From positions 6,996,404 through 7,060,403 of the forward strand of contig OZ023212.1 of NCBI GenBank assembly GCA_963995525.1: a DNA stretch of 64,000 nucleotides, given 5' to 3'. The position numbers and the translations under genes are program-made. Positions 11,641 through 26,235 of the stretch are shown here, piece by piece. The first letter of the stretch is position 1. Every line of letters begins with the position of its first letter. Under the pieces are notes generated by a model. It did not search any database. It saw only the letters and a program-made list of their open reading frames with translations, and was not told the origin of the DNA. This DNA is from Escarpia spicata. Lineage: Eukaryota; Annelida; Polychaeta; Sabellida; Siboglinidae.

Positions 11641-13446
11641 TGACTACATCAAAGGCATTTCCTGTCTAACTGGTGGGTTAACTGCTAACTGGCTCTTTAT
11701 GGACATCCTGGTGGCTTAGTTAAACAAACAGGTTGATGGCCTGAACAGATAGCCTACAATTATTGTTTGCTTAACAGGGTGTTTCTGACTGGAAAAAGAT
11801 TCTGTCTGTTGCCATGTTTGGGTATCATAGTCATGGTTGTCAGAGAATGAGGGTGTACTATGTGTAGGGATGGTAAGGTGGTATTCTATCAGAAATAACA
11901 CAGTATTTAAAAAATAGTTGAACATTTAAATATTTCAGGAAAGTTTCATTTTACAACTACAAATAATATATTTTCCTTAAGTACTCAGATGTACTCGTAA
12001 AATCTGTGTACAATGAGTACGAGTCCATGATCCATAAGTTTTATGAATACGAGTACTTCAGTAATGTATTCGAGTACTTGAGTACCAAAATTGTTTTAGT
12101 GAAACAGCATCAGTGATTTATACATTCATAATATATGACTGCTTGTGTAATTTAATTTGTTGACTTATATATTAAGCACTGCTGCATTAGAAACAACCAT
12201 TCATTTATGTTATTGTGTGAGAGGAATTATTTTATTATGTAAATTAATTATGTACGACTGTTACTGTGTTGCAAATATTGCACAAATAAATGTTGTTAGA
12301 AAAGTTAACCACACAGTAAAACAGTATTATTCAGATGCATAGATCATAACATTGTGACATTTTAAATATTTGACAGAATGTATTATTTCTCAAAGTTAAC
12401 TTTGAAATAAAATATAACTTTTCTGAACATAAATGGGCTTCTTTTCCACCTTAGACAGGAATAGCATCATTTGACATGGAAAATGCATTATTTGACATTG
12501 TATTTTTCTGAAACAGAATTTTGAAACAGAAAATCAGTGTACCTACGGGTATACATGCATCATGTATATTTACTGTTAATTATTGGTAATTTCAGGGATT
12601 CCACATGAATGTTATTAATTTGCCAGTGTACCATGTTATAATGCATAAAGTTAGTATCTGGCCAGATATTCATACATGTTTTAAATTTATTTATATTTCA
12701 AACGGACATCTGTGTTTAATTTGGATTAAATTGGTATTGAAAACACAGTTGCATACATACGCACACAATTACTTCGCTCCTACTTTTTTATTTGGCTCCT
12801 AAAAAAATGTAGATAGGAACCAGTTGGCCCCTAGACAAAAAATAACTTAGAGGGCTGCTATGGGCCCGCTACCGTCGCGGGCCGAGTGTAGGCGGAGAAA
12901 CTGGACAAAGCGTAATCTGGGCCCGCCACATCGGATCCCCGTGGCCGTGGGCCGTGGGTTGTCAACTTGTTATTCTAATAGGCATGTTGTGTGATTTTGT
13001 TTCACGAATACTACATTAATTAGTTATATTTCACGTGTAGTTTCTAAACTGGTTGACGTATATTGTATTACTTACTTGACAGGCATAGCAGATTTCAGAT
13101 GTCAATAAACACTATTCCAGATATCCAGTGTTATTTGCGACCAATAATGCGGGAAATTTACTCAACAAACGTTGGCGCCACCTCACGGTGTCTGTATTAT
13201 CGCGTCAACGGCAAAACATCATCGCAGAGGTACTAGAGTACTGACCTCACGCGGACAGTTTGAAAAGACCTTTTAGCCAATGGGGTATACCTAATAATAT
13301 TACCTATAAATCGGGTATGAACATGCTTTTTTGACGGATTATTGACAAAAGGCGTGACCAGAAAAAAAGCGTCATGAGCAAATTAGAAACTTTCATTTTT
13401 CATATCCAAGAATCATGTTAAATTACCTGGTAGAGGCTTTCGTTGA

Positions 13447-13522
13447 CGTGTCACGCCGACTTCGTCAGTACCTCTGACGCTGAATGAAGCGTCATAGGTA
13501 CTGACGAAGTCGGCGTGACACG
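13447..13522. repeat. Perfect 27-bp inverted repeat with nested inner hairpin
   Basis: The arm 13447-13473 and its exact complement 13496-13522 enclose 22 bases. Those bases themselves pair as TGACGCT...AGCGTCA. The element ends where the transposon-derived copy starting at 'gtttataca' begins. Confidence 0.95.
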
Positions 13523-15135
13523 TTTATACAACACGTTCTTATTTTATGGCATGTACGCCGGCGATGGGATGTTCCCGGACATATGCCACCGACTCAGCAA
13601 AAAAGGGCCAAATTACGCAGACAACGACAGACAGTCAGTATTCGCATCAGATGGTTTATTTGGGAAAAACCAGTATGGATTTGTGGAACAACACAACTCA
13701 CAAAAGAAAGAGCTGGAGTAAGACTAAGAACAGATGCAGCGTTCGCAAAACTTCTTCTAGAGAAGTTAGTAATTTCAAAGTAGTCAGCCTGAGCCACGCA
13801 TAGACTTCAGCTATGTCCTTTCAGCAGCAGCAGCAAACCATACTGTGCATGTATTATGTTGTTGTTGTTGAATAAACGTTCATTCATTCATTCAACGCAT
13901 ATTTATTCATATGAATATAATATTATGTTGCTTATTATGTTAACAAAACCACCACCCCTCAATACGGTGAAAATGTCCATAACAATAACATGTAGGCCTT
14001 CGTAACATGTATCGATAGCTTGCAACTGATTTATGTGAGAGAGCAGAGAATTACCGTTACTATACAAAGAATTGCAGCCCATGTTTTGTTAAGTTACAAA
14101 TCCTAAATAAATTATAGAAGTTCTGTTTTTAATTGTTTTTGATTTTGGTCTTTCAATTAATCAATAACATGCATTTGGTAATGTATACTTCTACATTCAT
14201 ACATTTTGTAGACAAATTTTGTAAATGTTGTTTTCCGTTTCATTTAATTAATTCACTTCATCTCACTTTGGGTGATTCAATTCAAATACAGTCAGGGTTG
14301 GCAGCTAGGTTTCTGACAGGACAGTTTACAAATTGTTTGCACGTTGATGACACTGAAGCCACAGAGGCTTCGCTTCAAAGAACATACTTTCCCAGTCAGA
14401 AACCTCTAGTTAATAACCATAGTTGAAAGGCCATAATCATTTTTGTTTGTTAAATCAAGCCAGAAAATCCATAATAGAATGCCTTTGTTGCTCTCATAAG
14501 AGACACAACTAACTGCTGGAATCTTCTTCTAAAGACTTACAGTGACTCAGCCAGCCTTTAGACAAGTGTAGCCAGCTTCCAGTGGCACCTTGCAGTCCAG
14601 CTAAAGAACAAAGGGGGTATTGATCATTGGACAGTAACAGGTGGTAATCCACCCTCTGAGTAAACAGTAGAACTTTGTGGATACTGCCAGGGGTTCACCC
14701 ACTGCCAGCCAAATGTCCTCCTCATTAATTAGCAGTGTTAGATGAATGACACATTGAGACCACAACTAAGGCATTGGGTATTTTGCATGGTTTACTATTG
14801 AATTCCTAAAACTTCGTTTTGTTGAACTATCAGTGAAAAATTGCAAAACGTTTTATTTATTTTATATTTTTCCGAGTAAAATTAGTTTGACTTTATTTCC
14901 TGTAACCTTCTTTCCAGCCCATCTGTGTTCTACCTGTACTTAGTTAATAAGTTTATACTTGTAAATTGTCTAGTTGTTTGTTATGTACTACACTTTTACA
15001 ATATATATACAATAATAACTTTGCCACTCTCATATCATTGTAATTGTTTCACAACTGGGCAAATGACCTTTTTACTCGTGAGTGCTGGGCAAATGACCTT
15101 TGGACAACATATTTTTACCTGTTTATGAAAAACAT
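13519..15135 (+). mobile_element. Partial copy A of the TTAA transposon family (E end)
   Basis: This matches 49824-51350 almost base for base, apart from small indels and a 92-bp insertion. It begins in a region that, in the fuller copy at 49521, follows the TTAA-flanked terminus. Frames show RTYATDSAKK, KLRRQRQ and RTDAAFAKLLLEKLVIS. These are split over two frames, so the exon is frameshifted. The GTTAGT after that block looks like a splice donor and is shared with the copies at 27.3 and 31.2 kb. The terminal inverted repeat itself is missing here, replaced by the 13447-13522 hairpin. Confidence 0.75.
13803..13894 (+). mobile_element. Short SINE/LINE-type 3' end insertion with target duplication
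   Basis: A 92-bp segment is present here but absent at the equivalent place near 50103 in copy B. It is flanked by 'acgcata' on both sides (13796-13802 and 13895-13901). It contains CAG and TTG runs, an AATAAA, and ends in (ATTC)n. That structure is expected of a 5'-truncated retroposon with an ATTC tail. Confidence 0.85.
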
Positions 15136-15261
15136 CACGTGCAAAACTATTTACACCAAAAGTAATAGGACAGGGTACCGCAAACTGTGTTTACACGTGG
15201 GCCAAATGTTGTCACAAAACAACCGTCATACGATATCGAAGCTGTTCATGATGTTCTAATT

Positions 15262-15320
15262 TTAGTTGTTTCCAGCGCTCCACAACGTCCTGTTAACAAA
15301 CTAGTCTGTATATGGGTGAG
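15262..15320 (-). mobile_element. SINE 3'-end fragment
   Basis: The segment 'gttgtttccagcgctcc' through 'aactagtctgtat' resembles 46375-46425, the far end of the tRNA-headed SINE in the 45-57 kb palindrome. Only the 3' end is present, in the same (minus) orientation. Confidence 0.55.
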
Positions 15321-16914
<1,594 letters not shown>

Positions 16915-17340
16915 ATTTTATTTGGAATTGTATAAATCATACACACAAATATAAACAGTCCGTAAAACAATTGACAGAATGATATACAATTCCTGGTTGA
17001 CAGCGAGCCAATTAAGGCTGTAACCAGTTTGTTTTAATTATTAATGGTATAACACCTAAGTAAAATAACATTATATCAAACACATATGTCAGATGTTTCG
17101 CGTGTGTGCGTGCGTGCATGCGTGCGTGTGTTTTATTGGCATTTGGGACAGTTTTATACATATATAGATTTAAGAGAATCCAACGTTTTGGCGGTCACAA
17201 ATTCCACATAATGATATAGTATAGGGTCGTCACTAATCGTGTATCGACGACAGACGGATATATTTTATTGGCTTCCCTGGCTTCTGATAGCATGGGAGAC
17301 AAGGTCCCAAAGTACTGGGCCTAGTTTAATAATAATTACA

Positions 17341-18600
<1,260 letters not shown>

Positions 18601-18613
18601 TGATAAGATTCCC

Positions 18614-18935
18614 GTGTCGAAACACGTGTTTTCACTTTGAAATTTGTTCACAGAATCTCGTGAATTCACGTACAGGATCACGTGATTTCACGTACAGAAA
18701 CTCGTGATTTCACGTGCGGGGAACCAGATAAACATAAGTCGAAACACGTGTTTTTACCTTAAAATTTGTTCACAGAATCTACTGAATTTACGTACAGAAA
18801 GACGTGATTTCACGTACGGTAACGCGTGATTTCACGTGCGGGGAACCAAATAAACACGTGTCGAAACACATGTTTTTACCTTAAAATTTGTTCACAGAAT
18901 CTAGTGAATTCACATACAGAAAACACGTGAATTGA
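18614..18935. repeat. 122-bp tandem repeat, about 2.6 units, rich in CACGTG
   Basis: The landmark GTCGAAACAC starts at 18616, 18738 and 18860, giving an exact 122-bp period. Each unit contains shorter internal repeats of the type CGTGATTTCACGTAC and E-box-like CACGTG palindromes. It lies directly outside the left arm of the 19-36 kb palindrome. Confidence 0.9.
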
Positions 18936-19133
18936 ACTATTCTCTAGAAATTTACAGAGGTGTTAATAAATGCTATCTGAGTACATAGGCTTGGTTTACT
19001 TCTTAATGTTTCCGAACACACACATAGGGCGTACTATGACATTATAATTATAACAAATGTCGAAGCAACATAAATGTTTTTAACGAAAACGAATTTTCGA
19101 TATAAATGAACGCTGCATTGCTCAAATTCTTGC

Positions 19134-19229
19134 TTCAGTAGAGCAATTTCGTGCCATTTCCGGAACACATCTTCCGTCCCCACCGGATGTACACAGCGCC
19201 TCCACACGATGACTTGTGAATGTCAGTTC
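19134..19229 (-). pseudogene. Inverted copy of exon 2 of the C4-like gene, broken
   Basis: On the minus strand this 96-base segment encodes HKSSCGGAVYIRWGRK and CSGNGTKLLY, almost identical to exon 2 at 35668-35763. The 3' AG acceptor is kept. At the end the tryptophan codon has become TGA (19135-19137), and the donor context reads AAGCAAGAA where the intact gene has GGGCAAGTA. No exon 1 or exon 3 copy accompanies it. It is therefore a relic of an inverted gene duplication and not a functional paralogue. Confidence 0.88.
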
Positions 19230-19376
19230 CTGAAACGTAAGTTGATCCATAAATGTCTACATATTTTCTGGAATTCTAATTTTGAACTTTAAAAGGAACA
19301 CTTTTAAATATAATTTATTTCATAACTGAAATATGTATATCGAATGTCTTCAATGTGAAAGTAACTGCCAAATAGC

Positions 19377-19595
19377 ATGTCATATATGCTAATGCGAACA
19401 GAAAATGTTCATGACCACAATCTTAGAAACCATAATGTGTATTACACTCAACACATTAAAACAAACAGCAGAATGTTTACAACAAATTATTCTGGACCAG
19501 TGTTCTGGAATGCACTACCTCAACAGTTACGAGAGCTTGTATCATTAAACCTATTTAAAAGAAAGTTAAAAGAGTTATTACGGTCGAGATATTAA
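19377..19595 (+). pseudogene. C-terminal fragment of a second LINE reverse transcriptase
   Basis: The 72-codon frame contains YSGPVFWNALPQQLRELVSL and NLFKRKLKELLRSRY, ending in a stop. This SGP.-W-N-LP...FK-K-K-LL pattern is the usual C-terminal end of CR1/jockey-type RT proteins and differs from the LINE at 1-1633. The inverted remnant lies in intron 1 of the C4-like gene (35270-35625). The insertion therefore predates the palindrome's duplication. Confidence 0.75.
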
Positions 19596-21512
19596 ATTTA
19601 CATATTAGTAGTGATTTTACTAAGTAATATATCTTTTTTTTGGTATTAGACTATTATCTATGTAATTATCATCATTTATATTGTTGTTATTAAGTATTAT
19701 AAAATATATTTATGTTGACGTACTATATAATATTAGTTAGTGTATTGAAATATGTGATAAATTGATACCACTAGTCCTAGTAACCGAATATAGTAATATA
19801 ACATTCTGGTAACATGGTATATAAACAGTAATCTCGCAATTGGTACTGAAAAATAAGTAAATAAAACAATTCATTTTAATAATGCTGTGCATGTTCCACC
19901 AGTAAATATGCTGTTGCCTAATCTCAGTATGAAATAAAAGTTGAGCTTATTAAAATCTGAAGCGTTTATTGAGATAAGAAGCATTGGTATACGCATTGTT
20001 TGTAACACGAAACAGAGCACAAACACTTACCGACTGCGTAGGTGTCGGAACAGGAGGAGGCTTGGGGAGCTGAGCTATTCCCATCAATAATTGGTGAGGT
20101 GGCTTAGCCCCCAATATTTAGGAATGGATGGCATTTTGTAGTATAATTTTTATGGGATGGAGAAAGGTCCCCAAATATTAGGGAAAGTGGTGCGTGTTTT
20201 GTTTGATATGGAGAAGAAGGTGGGTGCAAATCGAGAAAAATGTTTGGACGTCGCCGACAATTTTTAACCAGCTCACCCGTCTTCCGATGTCATATCCTCG
20301 ACAGCGCGCGTGTTGAATGGAGTGCTGCAGGAACTTCTGCTCAGCCCCCCAATATTAATTAAAATGTTATTTGTCAGAATTTGGGAGTAACACATTTGAT
20401 GAAAATGCGAATAGAGAACGCTTTGGGTTAACTGTTTGTAATAATGCGTACCTTTGCAACATGCCCATCGTAACTGCAAGGTAGAGAGCCTGAACAACGT
20501 CACACATTTAAAGGTCCTCAACCAATTCGTTTGCCCATCGCCAATCCGGTTCTTTTAAGTCCAGATGTGTAATGCGTGAATAGTTTAACTAGTGTGCACA
20601 TTCGGTTTAATAAAACAAATGCGTACTTGTTTTTTAATCGTCAAAAAAGATATGTCGTTACACCGGGTATAGCTGGCGAAAGCCAATTGCGCTGTTGACC
20701 TCCTGCGCCATTTCGGTCACGTGCTTTACGCGAGATCGGCATCCCACGCATTCGAAAATAATAACAACACACTCGTTCTTTGGTGTATCAAGATGAATAT
20801 TCCTAAATGGTTGTACGAAAGTACATATTACACTATCGCAGTTAGCAACAAGAACGCCGTGTATTAATTCAACGAGAATTGCAAGTTGCGAACGTCTACA
20901 CTAGACTCGAACTAAGCCAGTCACGATATCAGCCAGAGATTCCGTCAGAGACTGACAACGAGTATAATATTTGATATGTATTGTATTTGATTATGCACGC
21001 TCTTGTTAATAAGCTATGTTATTGCGCCAATACAAATAGAGAGTAGATGACGTGAGGGTGCCAAATGACAAGTAACTTAGTCAGGGAGCATCCGTAATTT
21101 CGTGCAACAGAACGTCAAACACGGGAGTATTATATTGATGATCATAATTATTAAAACAGTGTTTTGTGACTCACATTTTTATACTATTACTGCAGAATGT
21201 TGTTGATTTGCATTGTAGTTTATGCAAAATAATTACGATTTTTATATGACAACTATGATGGTGATTTTATTCAATCTAAAAATCTAAACGTGTAAATACA
21301 TGAAATATAAATACAGCTAGAGTACACCATATATAAGGATTACACAAGAAAAGCTCGCACTTGTTTCCATTGTGGTCCTTGATGCCTGGCTGTAGTCTAT
21401 GTAATTGGTATCCTGTGATACTTTTCAACTGACATATGCCAGCTATTCTTGTGTATTTACCAATATGTGTGTATATTCTCACCACAGCAATATATGAATG
21501 CAAAATACAAAA

Positions 21513-22345
21513 AATAGATAAGCGAGCGAAAAATGAACTACTGAAAACACGTCCCAAAATGCTGTTTTGAACGATTGCTTGTACTATTACGGTTCGTCCA
21601 ATCCAAACAATCTTGATATCGTTTGAAAGCTTACGATTTATGCTATTCAGATATATAAATGCTTTCCTAAGAGTCATTTCTAAAATAAACTGTAAACGGA
21701 CATACAATGGTGCTGGTTCCAGTGTCTTAGACACTGCGAACGATGTTGTTTCGTCGACACAGTTCACCAATCTACCAATTGAGGCACCACTATCAGATTT
21801 CATGGTATGAGATCCACTCACTTTCAAACGGATGTTAAAATGACATACGCGAAGTAGGCGTGACGTCACAATCACGTATATCAACCAACCAACCAACGCA
21901 ACTAATTTTGACCGGTTGATTGGCGTACGTTATTGTGACGTCACGCCGACGTAGATATATATCGGCTTTGCTGCGATCAAAGCACATCAGTTTCGTTGCG
22001 GTTTGAAAGTGGGTGGAGCTTATAACATGAAATCAAGAAATGGTGAAGTGCGCATGTCTGAACCTATGCAAATGAGGAAAACAGCGCCGCAATCGGAAGA
22101 TTATGTACTGAGTACCCGCCGTCAATATCGTTCAGAACCGTACAGAACACCGAAAACGGCACAATTGTACGTCCTTTTATAGGTGTTCTATGAACGGTTA
22201 CCGGGAAATATAAATGACGCTAGAATAAAAAAAGTGCATCCTTTCAAATGATACCAAAATCGTCGGGACAGGACCTTAGAATTTCATGTTTTGGACGTAT
22301 TCTGAGTTGTTCATTTTTTGCTCGCTTGTCTATTTTTATTAATAC
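21513..22345. mobile_element. MITE-like insertion inside element 1 (about 0.83 kb)
   Basis: The segment is absent from element 2, where the flanks join at about 29455. Its ends are inverted copies over about 45 bp: AAAAATAGATAAGCGAGCG on the left and, on the right, the complement of AAAAATAGACAAGCGAGC. Near its centre GTGACGTCAC palindromes occur at about 21860 and 21935. The long minus-strand frame at 21276-21896 crosses the boundary of the insertion, so it is not a conserved gene. Confidence 0.8.
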
Positions 22346-22370
22346 GTAACTTGAATTATGATGTCGCTAG

Positions 22371-22490
22371 AAGCCATACTGCAACCCAAGAATGGGAATG
22401 AGAAGAGGCAGAAGAGGGGCTAAGGCGGTCACCTGGGTACAGACATGGAGGATACATAGTCTGCGAGAAGCATACATTTAAACAATCCAG
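22371..22490 (+). pseudogene. Exon-like segment A, element 1 copy (frameshifted)
   Basis: A segment between 'gtcgctag' and 'ccaggtaatt' (acceptor- and donor-like) encodes CNPRMGMRRGRRGAKAVTWV, then loses frame by a small deletion. Element 2 carries the open version at 29485-29609. I do not recognise the product. Confidence 0.45.
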
Positions 22491-23327
22491 GTAATTTCAA
22501 ATTTATAACAATCAACCATGTATAAGTTATCAAACAAATTTAATGTGCACGTTTAAATATTTGTTTTCATACCCATTTCAATAATAACGTCTTGGACATA
22601 GTAGATGACTCAGAAATAAGCTTATAAAATAAATAATTTATTTTTGAAGAAGGTAGACATACATATTATGAATCTTTGAATACATGACAATGAAAATATA
22701 CTTTTAGCATCACAATAACACCGATTTGTAATTTCCAACATTCGCCTTGACCATTCAACCTCAGGCAGAACCTTAAAATGTCAAACATGAATATGTGTAG
22801 TAGTTACACATGGCAGACACTGACATGAATTTGTATACTGAAAAAAAATATATATACAAATGCGCTTTACTGATACTTTACTGATTAGCAGAATTCAAAT
22901 CCGTCTATAATATTGACTAAGATCAGACATCACTGTAATGAAATTGAACAATTTTAAATTTATGTAATAACAATGAACACCCTGTAAAGAAAAATAGTTA
23001 AAATTCATCACCGTTTTGAAAAAGAGCATATTCTACTAATGTCTGCATGCTGGATCAACCCACCCCCTCCCTCCCCCGGAACAACCCCGGTAAACACCGA
23101 CTGTTCCTAACATATCAACATGTATAGACGCAGCTGTAGTAGAACACTTATTGCTGCCTTTTTCTTGTGAAATGCTGCAGGTCACACATGAAAAAATTAT
23201 TTATATTTATTGATTATGACAATGAAGACTCCATCATTATTTACTACCAACACTACAATGACACCTGTTTTTGTTTACTGAATATGTGCTTTCTTTACAG
23301 GAGATTGAATTAGTGTGCTTAGTACCA

Positions 23328-23804
23328 CTAATTCTCCAAGTCAATATGGCATACTGGGCAGTTGTATTTGTCCAGGATCTCGGACAAGATTCTACAGCCA
23401 TGCAACATGCTGCATATTAACGGTTTGTCATATGAATGTCCACTGAGTGATCCCAACTGTGTCATGTGTTGCATCCGTGACATATTCCCCAGTGCCGATG
23501 GGGTGTACACTGGCTCCAGGTCAGTCAGTTAGCTTGACTGACTAGAAACCAATGTAGAATACAGGTTGCTCGACATACGAATATGGTGACGCCTGACTAG
23601 CTCTGTAGTTGGCGATGGAACGATGGGTATCAGGGTCTGGCATGAGTCTTCGGGCAACAACTCTCGACGCTGTGAGATAGGTTCAGTGTCGAGCATTCTT
23701 CGGTGAACTACATCGGTTTGGATATCGATGACATCACTGTATGTGTTCGCTGTCTTCGATGGTACTGCATACCAGCTTCCTGACTTTTTGCTGTATATCC
23801 GCAT
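23328..23804 (-). pseudogene. Exon-like segments D, element 1 copy
   Basis: On the minus strand 23804-23529 reads SGSWYAVPSKTANTYSDVID, VVHRRMLDTEPISQRRELLP and ELVRRHHIRM. After a stop, 23510-23328 reads HDKPLICSMLHGC-like sequence and ILDKYNCPVCHIDLEN. The same two segments recur at 30719-30310 and, inverted, at 53390-53879. This repetition suggests they are exons of the element's own gene. The plus strand of the second segment also has an open, cysteine-rich frame with ECPLSDPNCVMCCIRDIFPS, so the true coding strand of that part is uncertain. Product unknown. Confidence 0.5.
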
Positions 23805-24357
23805 TTACCTATACCGGAGACAAGGTGACAATCAGCATGGCTCTGATATGTATGATATTTTATATCTGACGACACATTTATCAAAAGTCAATAATACACA
23901 GTATTTGTATTCAATTTAACTTTTAACTTTTAGTAGTATCCTTGAAAAAATACATCAATTATCCAGCATTGTTACATCGGTAGGGTTTCATTTTTTTGTG
24001 TTGCTGATAGTCAATGGTAGCCAGCTGAGTTCTTGCAACATACGCAAGGTATTTGTTATGTACAACACAAGTTTGTGATGAAGTAATGGTATTGAAAGCC
24101 TTTTCACATTTTTCAACAACAATCTGTTGATACACTGACAGCACCATTTTACTTGCTTAAATTCTCTATGTATCATGAGGACTTATATTATATACCTTTC
24201 ATGCCACGTTTAATTTTTCTAAATTATTCTTTTTTATCACTGGTTTATATTTTCACAAATAAATTATATTACATTTTCACTCCGCATGATGATTATACAC
24301 ATGTACACATTGTACTAATTATATTATAAACAACACTTGGACAAAGTTAGTTATGGT

Positions 24358-24562
24358 ATGGCGTAGTATCCAGTCCTCAGGATTGCTCAAAGCGCTTTAC
24401 ACTTTACTCCCTGGCAGACCTGTTAATTCGAACACCATCTCGACTTATGTGGGAAACATTCAGCCACACTGAAATTAATATGCGAAGACTATTCATACAA
24501 ACATATCCACAGCTGTCTGTAGCCGGTATTCTTCATACAGCTGAGCAAACCTGAGTAACGTA
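24358..24562 (-). mobile_element. SINE 3' portion inside element 1
   Basis: The reverse complement matches the tRNA-headed SINE at 49051-49330 from 'ctcagctgtatgaa' through 'gctttgagcaatcctgagg'. The tRNA head is missing. The same insertion is present in the inverted relative at 52700-52880. Confidence 0.75.
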
Positions 24563-24572
24563 GCAGGTAGTG

Positions 24573-25613
24573 TAGGGTTGCACTCTAGCCGGTCTGTTTT
24601 TACCACTTAGCGATTAAAACCGGTCAAAACCTATTAATATTATTGAAAACTCTAAAACTAACTAAAAATACACCAGACTTCTACTAGCTTATATTTAGCT
24701 CATACACTAGTTTTACCTAGTAATATAATATATATATATCTACTTGCTTAAAACAAGCATAGCTGGAGATTATGAAATATCAATGCTGAATTGTCGTGCA
24801 ATTACTCTGAAGCAGTCCTTGTTCTTGCACAACTGAAACTTAATTGACACACATGCTTAATAAATAAAAGCATGTGTATAACACTTATTAATTAGTGTAA
24901 AGTATTCACCAGTTACAAAGTTCTTTATATGGACAAATATTCTAGAAACTATTTGGCAGAAAAAAGGTGGCCGTGTTCTTGAATAATTCACACAGACCGC
25001 GGCCTGGCCCTAAATCTACGCTACGGAAACGACCTGGCTACGCCCAATTCGAATACGTTGTCTGGTGTCAATTTTCGCAGTGTCATTAATTATCATTTAA
25101 TATAAATACAACTAGTTAATACAAATTATATAATAATATAGTAAGGGTAAATGTTCCATGAATCTATAATCATCATTCATGAGAACGTAAATAGGCTATC
25201 TTTTGAAAACACAAATTCAATTGGCTAATCTAAAATCTAATCTTAATATAAAACAGGACCAACAACAGAGCGTGGACCATGTAATACTTTTTAGTTTTTA
25301 TGCTTTATATTGATCACCACTCTGACATGTTTCCATGTATTGTTGAAAAGTATGGTCTACTTTTTGTACGAGCTAGATTTGAATACAATGAGCAATAAAC
25401 CTCACGATATCTTGTTTCTTATTCATATGAAACATATATTTTGACACTTGCATTGTTTTTATAATGATTAACAATTAATTACAGAAATATTGCACACAAT
25501 TATCACTAAATTAGGTTTTGACCGGGTTTTGACCACTTTTCAGGGAAAATTAGCCCGGTTTTAACCAGGTTTTAACCAGGCTAAAACTGGGCGGTTAAAA
25601 CCGTTCAACCCTG
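24573..25613. mobile_element. hAT-like element with 8-bp target duplication, 1,041 bp
   Basis: The left end TAGGGTTGCAC and the right end CAACCCTG are near-inverted. Both flanks carry GGTTTTAACC-type subterminal repeats. Flanking 8-mers are aggtagtg (24565-24572) and aggtagtt (25614-25621), a 7/8 match as expected for a hAT insertion. The related inverted sequence at 52620-52720 lacks the element. There is no transposase ORF. Confidence 0.85.
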
Positions 25614-26235
25614 AGGTAGTTTATTGCACAAACTACAACATTTTCGAATTTTTATCATTTATGTTTTGTTAACAAAGAATCGTAAATTATGATTCTTTGT
25701 TAAAAAAACAATTACGATTCATAATATAGTTATTCTTATTTGATATGTACATGTTACATTTGTTCAACCAAACATCTTCCTAAGTACTTTTTTCTCATTG
25801 GTTTATATTTTATGTGATATTAAAAATGTTGTGAGTTGTAAACATACAAGGCATGTATAAACTACAACTAGCATTTGATATCACGTGTACTAGTGTTTTT
25901 TTTTTATAAAAAAAGAATCTTGATAAAAGTAACTGTTTTTTGTATATGTACCTTACATTTTTTCATCCTCTTCCAAATGTTTGTTTCTATTGTTGCTTTG
26001 CATTTTATGTGATGTGTATGTGATATTAAAAATTATTACATTATACATATCAAGTGCAGTGACTGTAGTTGTATTGTGCTTTTCATTATTTTGTAGTCAA
26101 TCTCATCAAATAGTTTCAATAACATATTTTTTTACATTGTCTTTAATTCACATGCATTTCTAACAACAATATGCCATTTAACAAGGATACCCATTACTGC
26201 AAAATCCTCATGCAGACAAACAGAACTATCACATA

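Larger units (their letters stand above)
10757..12091. mobile_element. Second hAT-like element with GAGTAC-rich ends
   Basis: The left part (10757-10870) carries many GAGTAC/GAGTATGAGTAC words. The right part (11978-12090) carries the inverted set, ending 'gtattcgagtacttgagtac'. The arrangement matches the element at 6806-7550, but the repeat word differs. The left terminus reads CTGGGGCTGAGTAC. No transposase is visible. The interior contains a 16-bp degenerate tandem repeat and a perfect hairpin, both listed separately. Exact ends and target duplication are uncertain. Confidence 0.6.
18945..20511 (-). repeat. Left arm of the 19-36 kb interrupted palindrome (outer part)
   Basis: This region is the inverted copy of about 33399-33955 plus 35098-35945. 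Shared landmarks include 'ggcttggtttacttctt', the exon-2-like segment, the LINE C-terminal fragment, and the 'cctcaatattta/taaatattgggg' block near 20115 and 33745. Relative to the right arm, the segment holding gene exon 1 and its (TG)n tract (about 33960-35098) is missing. The arm continues after element 1, at 27885-28137. Confidence 0.85.

Noticed and set aside
21276..21896. 206-codon minus-strand ORF
   Set aside because: It crosses the border of a MITE insertion and is not open in the related element 2. No family pattern.
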